Origin: Hanstruepera ponticola
GTDB lineage: Bacteria > Bacteroidota > Bacteroidia > Flavobacteriales > Flavobacteriaceae
Length of the DNA stretch: 64,000 bases
Direction of reading: 5' to 3'
Assembly (NCBI RefSeq): GCF_012931685.1
Contig: NZ_JABANC010000005.1
Location: forward strand, 62,001-126,000
Shown piece by piece: positions 26,065-34,912 of this stretch. The position numbers were made by a program, and so were the translations under genes. How positions within the stretch are numbered: the first letter of the stretch is position 1; every line of letters begins with the position of its first letter. Under the pieces are notes generated by a model, which worked only from the letters and a program-made list of their open reading frames with translations, did no database searches and was not told where the DNA came from.

Positions 26065-26835
26065 ATGTCAAAAATTTCTGCTTTAATAATTACTTACAAC
26101 GAAGCAATACATATTGATGCACTAGTTAATAATTTGGATTTTGCAGATGAACTAATTGTAGTTGATAGTTTTAGCAATGATGGTACTTTTGAGAAATTAC
26201 AAGATTGTGAGCATGTAACTGTCTATCAACATAGATTTAAAAATTTCCCAAATCAAAAGAATTTTGCTTTGAGTAAAGCTAGCCATGAATGGGTTTTGTT
26301 TTTAGATGCTGATGAACGACTAACTGAAAGTTTACGAGCAGAAATAATTCATAAAATGGCCAATACTAGTCAAAACATTGTGGCTTATTATGGATTTTTT
26401 CAATATTACTTTGGTGATAAACCCATCCGGTTTAGCGGATTCCAAAGTGCCAAATCATTTCGGTTGTTTAAGAAATCGGTTTGTAAATATGATGAGAATA
26501 GACCTGTTCATGAACGATTAATAGTTGATGGTAATACTAGCGTACTTAATAACAAAATTTTGCACTATAGTTTTAGAGATTACGAACACTACAAAGATAA
26601 GATGACACAGTATGCTAAACTGAAAGCAGCGCAACTTCATGAAAATGGTAAAAAAGTTAATCTTTTGGTGAAGTATGTAAAGATAGCATACCGCTTTTTT
26701 AACCATTACATCATGCGACTAGGTGTTTTGGATGGCAAGATTGGTTATCAAATATCAAAATTAAACGCTTATGAAGTCAAAAAGCGTTATGATGAACTGG
26801 CGCGTTTAAATAAACTCACCCTATCTAAAAAGTAA
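26065..26835 (+). CDS. Glycosyltransferase family 2, LPS core type (WaaE/LgtF-like)
   Basis: A 256-residue GT-A enzyme. ALIITYNEAIHIDALVNNLDFADELIVVDSFSNDGT is the nucleotide-binding start; FPNQKNFALSKASHEWVLFLDADERLT (about 72-98) contains the DAD metal motif. The arrangement matches the WaaE/LgtF glucosyltransferase subgroup that decorates LPS inner core. The C-terminal part has a helix that could anchor it to the membrane (VKIAYRFFNHYIMRLGVLDG). It overlaps the opposite-strand Kdo-kinase-like gene by 15 bp at the 3' ends. Confidence 0.88.
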   Translation: MSKISALIITYNEAIHIDALVNNLDFADELIVVDSFSNDGTFEKLQDCEHVTVYQHRFKNFPNQKNFALSKASHEWVLFLDADERLTESLRAEIIHKMANTSQNIVAYYGFFQYYFGDKPIRFSGFQSAKSFRLFKKSVCKYDENRPVHERLIVDGNTSVLNNKILHYSFRDYEHYKDKMTQYAKLKAAQLHENGKKVNLLVKYVKIAYRFFNHYIMRLGVLDGKIGYQISKLNAYEVKKRYDELARLNKLTLSKK

Positions 26836-27573
26836 TTTCTTTTTTAAAGCTTTCTTTCGTTTTATTTTGTCTTGGAAAGCATTAATATAATGCCATAGTT
26901 TGGAATAAAATTCCTCATAAGAAACACCATAAAGTTTTGCATACTCATCACTCATTACTTTTACCAAACTATCTTGGATGGTTAAACGTGATAAGTTTTT
27001 TATTCTCGCTTGCAAATCCATCGGTTCAAAACGCATTCTGTTCAAATCAACTAAATAGAATTCATAAACACCATTATCTATCTGAATTAATGTATTGCCA
27101 GGCGAATGATCCAAGAAATTTATCCCTTTTTCATGTAACTCAAACGTGAATCTAGTAAAAGCACGCAATATGGCTTCATGATTGGGATAATTTAGATCTG
27201 TAGTTAATTCTCTATAAGTTAAGTCATATGTTAAGTGCTCACTGATATAATAACTTTTTTTAAAGAGAACAGGCGTCTTGAATTCGTAATAAGCAATGGG
27301 TTGAGGCGTTCCAACATTTAAATTATTAAGCTTGTTTGCGTATTCAAAGGATCTTTGCGCCTTACTTTTCCTAAAAAACTTATACGCCAATTGGTTGATA
27401 GCATTAGGAATTTTAAACGATTTGATATTAATAGTCTGACCGTTTAAATCAAATAATTTTAATGAATTGCGATCCTGATTTCCAAAGTTTTCACCAGAAT
27501 TATCGAAGTTTTTTATGAATGATGTCAATTGCTGCTCATCCTCTTTAAAAGCTTTGTTTATTGCGTAATTCAT
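26821..27573 (-). CDS. Lipopolysaccharide (Kdo) kinase-like protein
   Basis: 250 residues with a protein-kinase-like fold. Visible are a GENFGNQDRNSLKLFDLNGQTINIKSFKIP start with the ATP-binding Lys in IKSFK, a catalytic loop GINFLDHSPGNTLI (about 155-168, Asp and Asn present) and the metal-binding VDLNRMRF (about 180-187). This matches the Kdo/Rfa inner-core kinases that phosphorylate LPS sugars. The short length fits the bacterial LPS kinase family. It reads against its GT2 and GT4 neighbours and overlaps the end of the GT2 gene. The substrate assignment comes from context. Confidence 0.78.
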   Translation of the reverse strand: MNYAINKAFKEDEQQLTSFIKNFDNSGENFGNQDRNSLKLFDLNGQTINIKSFKIPNAINQLAYKFFRKSKAQRSFEYANKLNNLNVGTPQPIAYYEFKTPVLFKKSYYISEHLTYDLTYRELTTDLNYPNHEAILRAFTRFTFELHEKGINFLDHSPGNTLIQIDNGVYEFYLVDLNRMRFEPMDLQARIKNLSRLTIQDSLVKVMSDEYAKLYGVSYEEFYSKLWHYINAFQDKIKRKKALKKKLLFR

Positions 27574-27661
27574 GATGCAATATTACAATATAATTTCGTT
27601 TTAATTGTCAATATAATTAGCCGTTATTAGCTATTTTATCTAATTTGCAAAAAAGTTTTTA

Positions 27662-28738
27662 ATGCACAACATTTGTTTGGAATCACATAATATTGACAAC
27701 CTTTACTTTGGGTTTGGTCAGTTTAATTATAATTTAATTAAGGCTTTGGCGTCACAAAGTGACATTTTGGAAGCCATGGAATTAGATTTAACACTCATTA
27801 CCAAACAACCAGATGAACAAAAAGCTATATTCGGAAATAATTTCAATTATATAAAATACCATTCCTTACTGCGTAAGCAACCATTCAGAATCAGAAAAAA
27901 ATTTGATCTATGGCATTCACTTAATCAAAATACCAAAGTTGAGCCGTTTTATAAAATTCCTTATCTATTGACAGTTCATGATGTAAATTTTATGGAAGAA
28001 CTTGAAGGTAAGAAATTAAAAAAAAGGCAAAAGCTTTTCAACAAAAAACTAAAAAGATGCCATGCTATCACCTACATTTCTAATTATGCTAAAGAAATGA
28101 CGCATAAATACTTTTCTATTCCAGAGGTTGATGAATATGTAATTTATAATGGAAGCCCTGAAAAAATAACTGTTCCCGAAAATTACAAACCTCAATTTGA
28201 CCCAGAAGGCCTCTTTTTATTTACCATTGGTGAAGTGCTAGAAAAAAAGAACTTTCATACACTTGTTGAAATGATGGTTCATTTACCAGAATTAAAACTT
28301 ATAATCTCTGGTAAAAACACAACAGATTATGCTAATTTTATTAGGAATGAAATTGCAAGACTAAAACTTGATGGACGCGTATTTTTGACTGGTAAAATAA
28401 GTGAATTTGATAAAGCTTATTATCTTGAAAACTGTTATGCATTTTGCTTTCCTTCGCTACGTGAAGGATTTGGAATCCCACCAATTGAAGCAATGAATTA
28501 TGGCAAGCCGGTTTTTCTCTCCAATAAAAGTTCATTACCTGAAGTAGGCGGTGAACAAGCTTTTTACTGGGATAATTTTGACTCTAGTTATATGGCAAAA
28601 ACATTTAGAAATGGCATGGACCTATATAGTTCTCAATCAGAAAATTTCAAAGAAAGTTTAATGGCTCATGCTCATTCATACTCTTGGGAAAAAACAGCCA
28701 ATGCCTACTTGGATGTTTATAAGACCTTACTTAAATAA
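27662..28738 (+). CDS. Glycosyltransferase family 4 (GT-B)
   Basis: A 358-residue GT-B enzyme. The N-terminal domain has FGFGQFNYNL and LLTVHDVNFMEE. The C-terminal domain has GLFLFTIGEVLEKKNFHTLVEMM and CFPSLREGFGIPPIEAMNYGKPVFLSNKSSLPEVGG, the E-x7-E nucleotide-sugar binding pattern of GT4. It transfers a sugar with retention of configuration, donor and acceptor unknown. The 88-bp gap before its start separates it from the divergent kinase gene. Its last 12 bp overlap the end of the opposite-strand gene at 28727. Confidence 0.9.
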   Translation: MHNICLESHNIDNLYFGFGQFNYNLIKALASQSDILEAMELDLTLITKQPDEQKAIFGNNFNYIKYHSLLRKQPFRIRKKFDLWHSLNQNTKVEPFYKIPYLLTVHDVNFMEELEGKKLKKRQKLFNKKLKRCHAITYISNYAKEMTHKYFSIPEVDEYVIYNGSPEKITVPENYKPQFDPEGLFLFTIGEVLEKKNFHTLVEMMVHLPELKLIISGKNTTDYANFIRNEIARLKLDGRVFLTGKISEFDKAYYLENCYAFCFPSLREGFGIPPIEAMNYGKPVFLSNKSSLPEVGGEQAFYWDNFDSSYMAKTFRNGMDLYSSQSENFKESLMAHAHSYSWEKTANAYLDVYKTLLK

Positions 28739-29593
28739 ATGCTTAAAATATTGTCCGAAATTCTTCTTGGCAATGTACATTTTTGAAGGCATTACAGACT
28801 CAAGGTTAATGTTTTTTCTAATTTCATCTATTGTTTCACCTTCACAAAACTCAAGAGACTTCCACTTTTCTGGTTCAATATAAAAAAAGTCTTCTCTGCT
28901 TTTATAATTTGATTTATTAGTAGTACGCCATTTCTCAAGAAAGGCGTTTTTATCTTGTACTTCAATATTATGTCCCCAATTATCCAATTTTAGTTCTAAT
29001 TCCTCTTCATCTCTTGCAATACTTTCATGAAGTAAAATGTTTTGAGTATAGACTATTCGCTTTCTAGTGTTACGAGCCACTTTATAATTCGGATAATTGG
29101 TTGCCATGATACCTCTTGTAGGCTCCTTTACGTATAAAACACCTTTATCTGTATATTTATATAAGTTAATCAAATAAGCTGCTATTTGAATATTATTTTT
29201 TTCAGGGTTATTCAAATAACTGTCATAACGTCTTAAGTCTTTTACATACTTACCAAAATCTACAAAGTATTCATCACTATCAACTTGAACTAACCAATTC
29301 CCAATACCCATTTTTAGAGAAAGCATATGACGCTCCCTATTATCATTTTCTATAGCTATTAAACTAGAATCATAGAAATCATCCTTGTATAATTCAATTT
29401 TATTATCAACATCAAATTCCTTAAGCCATTGAAAAAAATTTGGATCAACATCAAAAACTTCACCAGACCATGTTCTATTTTTATGATCCATAGCAACAAA
29501 AATGGCATCTGCATCTTGGTATACAGGTGGTATAGATTTTTTTAGTTTTTCATAATCATAAGAAAGTAGAAAACCGACGTGAATTTTTTTCAT
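28727..29593 (-). CDS. Glycosyltransferase family 2-like protein
   Basis: 288 residues. The N-terminus MKKIHVGFLLSYDYEKLKKSIPPVYQDADAIFVAMD and NWLVQVDSDEYFVDF (about 99-113, DSDE as the metal motif) indicate a GT-A fold. The central NDNRERHMLSLKMGIGNW resembles the R/K-rich segment that precedes the metal site in GT2-like enzymes acting near LPS core. A sugar transfer role in the surrounding polysaccharide cluster is inferred. A TATATTTG box lies 14 nt upstream, facing another box for the divergent GT2 gene at 29663. Confidence 0.7.
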   Translation of the reverse strand: MKKIHVGFLLSYDYEKLKKSIPPVYQDADAIFVAMDHKNRTWSGEVFDVDPNFFQWLKEFDVDNKIELYKDDFYDSSLIAIENDNRERHMLSLKMGIGNWLVQVDSDEYFVDFGKYVKDLRRYDSYLNNPEKNNIQIAAYLINLYKYTDKGVLYVKEPTRGIMATNYPNYKVARNTRKRIVYTQNILLHESIARDEEELELKLDNWGHNIEVQDKNAFLEKWRTTNKSNYKSREDFFYIEPEKWKSLEFCEGETIDEIRKNINLESVMPSKMYIAKKNFGQYFKHLFK

Positions 29594-29606
29594 GTAATAT
29601 TTTTTA

Positions 29607-29614
29607 CAAATATA
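29607..29614 (-). promoter_or_regulatory. -7 promoter box for the minus-strand GT2-like gene
   Basis: CAAATATA reads TATATTTG on the minus strand, 13 nt before the ATG at 29593. Confidence 0.45.
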
Positions 29615-29634
29615 GTTTAAGACATAGAAATAAC

Positions 29635-29642
29635 TACTTTTG
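29635..29642 (+). promoter_or_regulatory. -7 promoter box for the GT2 gene at 29663
   Basis: TACTTTTG fits the consensus, 20 nt before the ATG. It faces the minus-strand box at 29607-29614. Confidence 0.45.
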
Positions 29643-29662
29643 TCTTATAAATTATAGCGAAA

Positions 29663-30658
29663 ATGCCAGTTCTTACCGTAATAATGCCTGTATATAATGG
29701 TGAAAAGTTTATAAAAGAATCCATTGACAGCGTATTAAATCAATCTTTTAGCGACTTTAAACTTTTGGTATTAAACGACAATTCCACCGATAACACCGCA
29801 GCTATTTTAGAAAGCTATGAAAGACAGGATGAACGTGTTTCTGTAATTACCAAAACTAAAAATGAAGGTCCTGCAAACTTAAGAAATGAGGGCATAGAAA
29901 AATCTAAAACAGAGTTTATTGCCTTATTAGATGCAGATGATATTGCGCAACCATCTCGTTTTGAAAAACAAGTTGATTTTTTAAATAAAAATCCAGATAT
30001 AGGTGTTTGCGGTACTTGGTTTACTTTTTTTTGTGAAAAGAAAAATAAAACGGTTAAACACGCAGTGACTCATGATGAGCTAAAAGTTCAGTTCTTACAT
30101 AGTTGTGGTATTGGAAATCCAACAGTAATGTTTAGAAAATCAGCACTTGGTGATTTAAGGTTTGAGCACCAATACGTACCTGCCGAAGACTATGGTCTTT
30201 GGAGCCAATTACTAGCGAGAACCAAATTTCATAATCTACCAGAATCGTTATTATTATATCGTTGGCACGATAGTAATATTAGTCAAACAAAAGTAGAGAA
30301 CTTAAGGAAATCAGAGCGTTTAATAAAAATTAAACAGTTAGAACATTTAGATATTTCATCAAACAATCCAGATATTGATTATTATTTAAATGCTGTTAGC
30401 TTAAAAAGAAAACAGTCAGCCGATTCTTTGATTAAAACTATTAAAGCCTCACATAAACTACTTGAATTAAATAACACTAAACAATACTATAACCCCGAAA
30501 TTTTCAAACAGCACATTACCAGAACAATTGTAAGAAGCATTAGAAATACCAAACATAAAGATATGTCTTTTTATAGGTTTGTAAAAAACGAATCGCGCTA
30601 CTTTAATTTCATGTCTAGACTGGATAAAGTCACACTGCTGATAAAAAGCCTATTTTAA
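29663..30658 (+). CDS. Glycosyltransferase family 2
   Basis: 331 residues. The opening PVLTVIMPVYNGEKFIKESIDSVLNQSFSDFKLLVLNDNSTDNT and EFIALLDADDIAQPSRFEKQVDFL (about 90-113, DADD motif) are textbook GT-A inverting transferase features. The later CGTWFTFF, GNPTVMFRKSAL and AEDYGLWSQL segments fit acceptor-binding and the catalytic base region. The enzyme probably adds a residue to an O-antigen-like or capsular chain. The C-terminal 100 residues are basic and helical, suggesting membrane association. Its 3' end overlaps that of the opposite-strand GT2 gene by 9 bp. Confidence 0.9.
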   Translation: MPVLTVIMPVYNGEKFIKESIDSVLNQSFSDFKLLVLNDNSTDNTAAILESYERQDERVSVITKTKNEGPANLRNEGIEKSKTEFIALLDADDIAQPSRFEKQVDFLNKNPDIGVCGTWFTFFCEKKNKTVKHAVTHDELKVQFLHSCGIGNPTVMFRKSALGDLRFEHQYVPAEDYGLWSQLLARTKFHNLPESLLLYRWHDSNISQTKVENLRKSERLIKIKQLEHLDISSNNPDIDYYLNAVSLKRKQSADSLIKTIKASHKLLELNNTKQYYNPEIFKQHITRTIVRSIRNTKHKDMSFYRFVKNESRYFNFMSRLDKVTLLIKSLF

Positions 30659-31663
30659 AAATCTTAATTTAATAAGACGCCTATAATATTTGAATTTATT
30701 TTTCATGTCAGCATTCTTAAAATAATCAGCCATAAAATCAAGGTGTTCTTTGCTTAAGTCTTCTCCTGCATATTTTAATTTCAATATTTCAAATGCAGCG
30801 GCATTACCCAAGGATCTCAATACTTTTTTGATATTCTGTGTTTTTGATTCGGGTACTAAATCTGTTACTTCTTTTAGATTTTTATATGAAGAATAATTCT
30901 TAAACAGATTAGACTTTAGTGAATAAACACCACCTTCATGTACGCGATAAACAGCACTTATAAAATTTAAAAACACTCCATAACTGTCTTTTAACAAAAG
31001 GATATATAATGAATTATCTTTAAATCTTTTTAAGGAAAAAAGTGTATCAAAATCCAATGCACTCTTTCTAAATAAAGCCGTTAATGTATATGTGCAGTAA
31101 GGTCTGAATATATTATGGTAATCCAGCTTTATTTTTTTTTGTTCAAAATTAAAGTCTGTATCTCCAAAGCTATTTCCATTAAAAATCTTATAGTCAGTCC
31201 AAGTGATATTACAATCACCCTTTAATTCCATAAAATCTACTTGCTTTTGCAGTTTATTAGAGTCAATCCAATAATCATCGCCTTCACAAAAAGCTATATA
31301 TTTCCCATTTGAAGAAATTAAGTTGTAGAAATAATTAAATTTCCCAGTAGGAGCTCCATTAACTTTTATATTATTTTCCCTGTGATGAAAAAATAATCTA
31401 ATTTTTTCAGGATACTTGTCCGCGTATTCAATACAGATTTTTCTTGTATTATCATTCGAAGCATCTTCACCCAGTAATATCTCATAATCAAAATCAACAA
31501 CCTGATTTATTAAACTGTCTAAACATTCTCCAATATATGGTTCATGATTGTAGGTTTGTACACAAATTGAAACAAGTGGTTTTTTAGCTACTTGGTTTTT
31601 GTAAACTTCAACTTTCTTTTTTTGATATTTACTTAAAAACGCTTCACTACTAGTTACCATCAT
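30650..31663 (-). CDS. Glycosyltransferase family 2
   Basis: 337 residues with the start at ATG 31663 (a second ATG follows at 31660). The frame is open back to 31723, but that part overlaps the acyltransferase gene out of frame. The fold starts at KKPLVSICVQTYNHEPYIGECLDSLINQVVDFDYEILLGEDASNDNT. KYIAFCEGDDYWIDSNKLQKQVDFM carries the EGDDYW motif typical of polysaccharide GT2 enzymes. It overlaps the end of the acyltransferase gene by 14 bp and is the last gene of the operon 34215 to 30650, so it probably transfers the N-acylated amino sugar made by that operon. Confidence 0.88.
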   Translation of the reverse strand: MMVTSSEAFLSKYQKKKVEVYKNQVAKKPLVSICVQTYNHEPYIGECLDSLINQVVDFDYEILLGEDASNDNTRKICIEYADKYPEKIRLFFHHRENNIKVNGAPTGKFNYFYNLISSNGKYIAFCEGDDYWIDSNKLQKQVDFMELKGDCNITWTDYKIFNGNSFGDTDFNFEQKKIKLDYHNIFRPYCTYTLTALFRKSALDFDTLFSLKRFKDNSLYILLLKDSYGVFLNFISAVYRVHEGGVYSLKSNLFKNYSSYKNLKEVTDLVPESKTQNIKKVLRSLGNAAAFEILKLKYAGEDLSKEHLDFMADYFKNADMKNKFKYYRRLIKLRFLK

Positions 31664-32210
31664 CAGTTTTTCTGTAGAATTTAGCCGGACTACCATACCA
31701 AATTTCATCTGCTGGAACATCATGTCTTACTTGGGAACAGGCTCCAATCTCAACATTTTCACCAATAGTTACAGCTGGCATGATAACCACGTTAGCTCCA
31801 AATTTACTGTTACGCTTTAAAACACCTGTTTTTTTCTTATCATTTTCGTTTAAATTAGGCGTGTCAGTTACCACAAAGCCATATTTCATTATTACATCAT
31901 CTTCAACAATTGTATTTGCAGATAAGGTACACCTACTACCCATAGAAACACGGTTTCCTAATTGGCAATTATCTCTTATTTCACAATAAGAAGTAAAACT
32001 ACAATTATCTCCAACTACAGCATTTTTCCCAACTTTGGTATAGGTTCCAATTTTGGTATTTGATCCAATTTTTGAATTTTCAAGTATCATGGCATAATTT
32101 TCAATAACGGTATTATCACCAATTTGGACGCCATCTTCAATCACACAGAACGCTCCGATTTTAACATTTTGCCCTATTTTGGCTTTTTTAGAAATAACTG
32201 ATGTACTCAT
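31650..32210 (-). CDS. Hexapeptide-repeat acyltransferase (amino-sugar N-acetyltransferase type)
   Basis: 186 residues, almost entirely a left-handed beta helix (repeats such as IGQNVKIGAFCVIEDGVQIGDNTVIENYAMI) followed by the usual C-terminal SQVRHDVPADEIWYGSPAKF. This matches dTDP-3-amino-sugar and related N-acetyltransferases (FdtC/WbbJ type). It probably acylates the amine introduced by the DegT aminotransferase two genes upstream. It starts 8 bp after the LpxD-like gene and overlaps the following GT2 gene, showing tight operon coupling. Acetyl-CoA as donor is assumed. Confidence 0.8.
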   Translation of the reverse strand: MSTSVISKKAKIGQNVKIGAFCVIEDGVQIGDNTVIENYAMILENSKIGSNTKIGTYTKVGKNAVVGDNCSFTSYCEIRDNCQLGNRVSMGSRCTLSANTIVEDDVIMKYGFVVTDTPNLNENDKKKTGVLKRNSKFGANVVIMPAVTIGENVEIGACSQVRHDVPADEIWYGSPAKFYRKTDDGN

Positions 32211-32218
32211 TTTTATTC

Positions 32219-33139
32219 TTATTTTTTATGTGGACTTGGTACGCCCTTTGGTTTATTTAAGTAATTTTTTGACTGAATAATTTTTGCTGGAATTCCAGCT
32301 AATGTGGTGAACTCATCAGTAAAATTTTTGTTCACCATGGCGCCAGCACCAACAATGGTATTATTTGGGACAAAAATATTAGAGGAAATAATTGAAGCAC
32401 TTCCTAAAAAACTTCTATCTCCAACTACAGCATTTCCAGCCAAACTAACATTATTTGCCATATGAACATTCTCGCCAACTTGAGCTCCATGTCCTATTTT
32501 AGTTCCGTGTGCAATTACAGTTCCATTTCCTATTAAAGTTGTTTCAGATAATGATCCCCGGACAATAGTAACATCAGTTGCAATATGGCAATTTGATTCA
32601 ATTAGTACATTTCCTATTTGTGGTTGTTTTACCCTTTTTCCTTTTTCATCCCAAATCCAAGCTAATCCTGCAGCACCAATGCAACTATGACTATCTATAA
32701 AAACACTCTCTTGTATTTGTGTGTTTTCATAAATAACAACATGACTTTTTAGAGTAACGTTATTTCCTATCTCACATTTTTCTAAAACACAATAGGGACC
32801 TATACTAACATTCTCTCCTATTGTTGTTTCCGGATGAATAATAGCCGTAGGATGAATAATAGCTGATTCCAATTTAACAAGCGTAGAGCATATTCTATAA
32901 TGCACTAACTGTGGATTCTCAACTATAATGAGTGTATTCTTTGAATCTGTCTTTTTGTTAGTAATGATAATGCTATCCTCAATTGCTGGAACATTATCGG
33001 AATCATTAACAAAGTACAAACCGTTTTTTATGAGTTTTTTTAAGCTAGCTGCTTTATAATCCAATTGGTAATTAGGATTATGCAACTCATAATTGATTTC
33101 ATTACTGTTTAAAAATTCCAAAATAGATTCTAAATTCAT
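32219..33139 (-). CDS. LpxD-like acyltransferase
   Basis: 306 residues with a small N-terminal domain (about 1-95) and a beta-helix domain. TIGENVSIGPYCVLEKCEIGNNVTLKSHVVIYENTQI and the segment KIGHGAQVGENVHMANN are present; the His in IGHG aligns with the catalytic His of LpxD (IAHN in E. coli), but the following Asn is Gly. A true UDP-3-O-acylglucosamine N-acyltransferase would sit with lpxA/fabZ. Here it lies between a sugar aminotransferase and another acyltransferase, overlapping the former by 4 bp. A role in acylating a surface amino sugar is therefore more likely than lipid A synthesis. Confidence 0.72.
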   Translation of the reverse strand: MNLESILEFLNSNEINYELHNPNYQLDYKAASLKKLIKNGLYFVNDSDNVPAIEDSIIITNKKTDSKNTLIIVENPQLVHYRICSTLVKLESAIIHPTAIIHPETTIGENVSIGPYCVLEKCEIGNNVTLKSHVVIYENTQIQESVFIDSHSCIGAAGLAWIWDEKGKRVKQPQIGNVLIESNCHIATDVTIVRGSLSETTLIGNGTVIAHGTKIGHGAQVGENVHMANNVSLAGNAVVGDRSFLGSASIISSNIFVPNNTIVGAGAMVNKNFTDEFTTLAGIPAKIIQSKNYLNKPKGVPSPHKK

Positions 33140-34215
33140 GAAATGGTCTTTAAAATAATGCTCGAAATTCTATTAACTTCTGAAACAGTCAAATCGAAAA
33201 ACAAAGGTAAACATAATATTCTTTTAGAAATAGATTCAGCTATTGGCATTTGCTCGCCTTTTAAATAGCCTACAGTATTTAAAGATGGATAAAAATAGCG
33301 TCTAGGAAATATTCTATCTTTATTTAAAACTTCAATTACCTTTAAAACCAATTCTTCAGATTCAAAAACTACAGGAAAATATGCACAGTTATAATCAGTG
33401 TTTTCAGTAATTTCTTGAAATTTTAATAAACTATTGCTTTTGAGGTTTGAAAGATAGGATTCATACAAAAGTTTCCTTTTACTGAAAATAGAATCCATGT
33501 AAGGAAAAACAGCTAAACCCATAGCTGCTTGTAGTTCACTCATTTTGGCATTAATCCCAATCCCATGAAAATCTTCGGGTCCATTGTGTCCAAAATTATG
33601 ATGATAGTATAACTTGTCATATAAATCTTTATCAGTTGTCATCATAGCACCGCCTTCACCAGTATGGAAAATTTTGGTAGCATGAAAACTACAAGTACTC
33701 ACATCACCAAAATTAAAAATACTCTTTCCTTTGTAATTAACTCCAAAACAATGGGCTGCATCATAAATAACTTTCAAATTATGCTTTTTGGCTATTACTT
33801 CAATTTTATCAACTTCACATGGATTTCCAAAAACATGGGTTGCGAGAATAGCACTTGTCTTATTCGTGATTTTTTCTTCAATTTTTGATACATCAATATT
33901 GAATGATTCTGAATCAATATCAACAAAAACTGGTTTGCAATTCTCCCACGCAATCGTTGAAGCTGTTGCTATATAACTAAATGGAGTTGTAATAATTTTT
34001 CCTGAAAGTCCTAAAGCTTTTATGGCTATTTGTAATGGAAGTGTTCCATTAGTAGTAGCTATAATATTTGAAATCTTATAAGTCGTTTTTATCTTATCTT
34101 CAAGTTCTAAAACCAATGCTCCCCTATTAGTTATCCAGTGTTTGTCCCAAGCGGATTTTAATATATTATGATATTCCTTTTGCTTTGGCAAAAAAGCTTT
34201 AGTTACATGAATCAT
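33136..34215 (-). CDS. DegT/DnrJ/EryC1/StrS sugar aminotransferase
   Basis: A 359-residue fold-type I PLP enzyme that aminates a nucleotide keto-sugar. Visible are NIIATTNGTLPLQIAIKALGLSGKIITTPFSYIATA, DAAHCFGV near 160 (PLP-ring Asp), SFHATKIFHTGEGGAM near 185 with the Schiff-base Lys, and YYHHNFGHNG. It heads the operon: the LpxD-like gene overlaps its end by 4 bp. No nucleotidyltransferase, 4,6-dehydratase or ketoisomerase gene is in the window, so the substrate must be made elsewhere. Product identity (for example a 3-amino- or 4-amino-deoxyhexose) cannot be told. Confidence 0.9.
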   Translation of the reverse strand: MIHVTKAFLPKQKEYHNILKSAWDKHWITNRGALVLELEDKIKTTYKISNIIATTNGTLPLQIAIKALGLSGKIITTPFSYIATASTIAWENCKPVFVDIDSESFNIDVSKIEEKITNKTSAILATHVFGNPCEVDKIEVIAKKHNLKVIYDAAHCFGVNYKGKSIFNFGDVSTCSFHATKIFHTGEGGAMMTTDKDLYDKLYYHHNFGHNGPEDFHGIGINAKMSELQAAMGLAVFPYMDSIFSKRKLLYESYLSNLKSNSLLKFQEITENTDYNCAYFPVVFESEELVLKVIEVLNKDRIFPRRYFYPSLNTVGYLKGEQMPIAESISKRILCLPLFFDLTVSEVNRISSIILKTIS

Positions 34216-34252
34216 TTATAAAATTTAGATTAGATTTTAGTTGACATAAATA

Positions 34253-34260
34253 CAAATATA
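34253..34260 (-). promoter_or_regulatory. -7 promoter box for the amino-sugar operon
   Basis: CAAATATA reads TATATTTG on the minus strand, 37 nt upstream of the aminotransferase ATG. A CAA (TTG on the minus strand) lies 19 bp further upstream as a possible -33 element. Confidence 0.5.
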
Positions 34261-34286
34261 ACTGTTTGTTATTGCTTACCAATTAT

Positions 34287-34294
34287 TATTTTTG
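34287..34294 (+). promoter_or_regulatory. -7 promoter box for the tsaC-like gene
   Basis: TATTTTTG ends 5 nt before the ATG at 34300, predicting an almost leaderless mRNA. Confidence 0.45.
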
Positions 34295-34299
34295 CCAAT

Positions 34300-34860
34300 A
34301 TGACGCAAGAGCTAAAGCATTCATTAAACGTATTAAAAAAGCATGGGTTGCTTTTATATCCTACTGACACCATTTGGGGAATAGGTTGTGATGCTACAAA
34401 TGCAGAGGCTGTAGCAAAAGTTTATAAACTAAAGCAGCGAGAAGAAAGCAAAGCACTTATTTGTTTGGTTTCTGATATAGAGACACTTAAAACTTACGTG
34501 CAAGATATTCCAGAAACGGTGTTGGAGTTGCTTTTTCAAGCCAAAAGACCAACAACCATTATTTACAATAACCCTATTTTATTAGCTAATAACTTAATCG
34601 CTAATGACAATACCATTGCCATTAGGTTGGTTAGTGACGGATTTGCCCATGAACTTATAAAGGAGTTCAAAAAACCCATAGTCTCGACATCTGCGAACAT
34701 CAGTGGCATGCCTGCTCCAAAATCCTTCAAAGAAATACATCCAGACATTTTAAAAGGTGTGGACTATGTTGTAAATTTGCACGATGAAAAAGTAGATGCC
34801 AGACCATCAACTATTATTAAGTTGAATTTGGATGGCAAAATAGAGGTTATCAGAGAATAA
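34300..34860 (+). CDS. L-threonylcarbamoyladenylate synthase (Sua5/YciO/YrdC family)
   Basis: 186 residues. HGLLLYPTDTIWGIGCDATNAEAVAKVYKLKQREESKALICLV carries the KxR...SK-type nucleotide and bicarbonate binding residues of YrdC/TsaC. The later IAIRLVSDGFAHELIKEFKKPIVSTSANISGMPAP is equally diagnostic. The enzyme makes threonylcarbamoyl-AMP for the t6A37 modification of ANN-decoding tRNAs. There is no C-terminal Sua5 domain, so it is the short TsaC-like form. It is followed after 52 bp by the CCA transferase gene, another tRNA maturation enzyme on the same strand. YciO paralogues look similar, so the symbol is left out. Confidence 0.87.
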   Translation: MTQELKHSLNVLKKHGLLLYPTDTIWGIGCDATNAEAVAKVYKLKQREESKALICLVSDIETLKTYVQDIPETVLELLFQAKRPTTIIYNNPILLANNLIANDNTIAIRLVSDGFAHELIKEFKKPIVSTSANISGMPAPKSFKEIHPDILKGVDYVVNLHDEKVDARPSTIIKLNLDGKIEVIRE

Positions 34861-34912
34861 TATCTCATTCCCAATTACTGAAAAATCTTAATACGAGTTA
34901 GTTTTGAGCTAA

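Noticed and set aside
32219-33139. lpxD of lipid A synthesis
   Set aside because: Operon context (sugar aminotransferase, second acyltransferase, GT2) and absence of lpxA/fabZ argue for a surface amino-sugar role.
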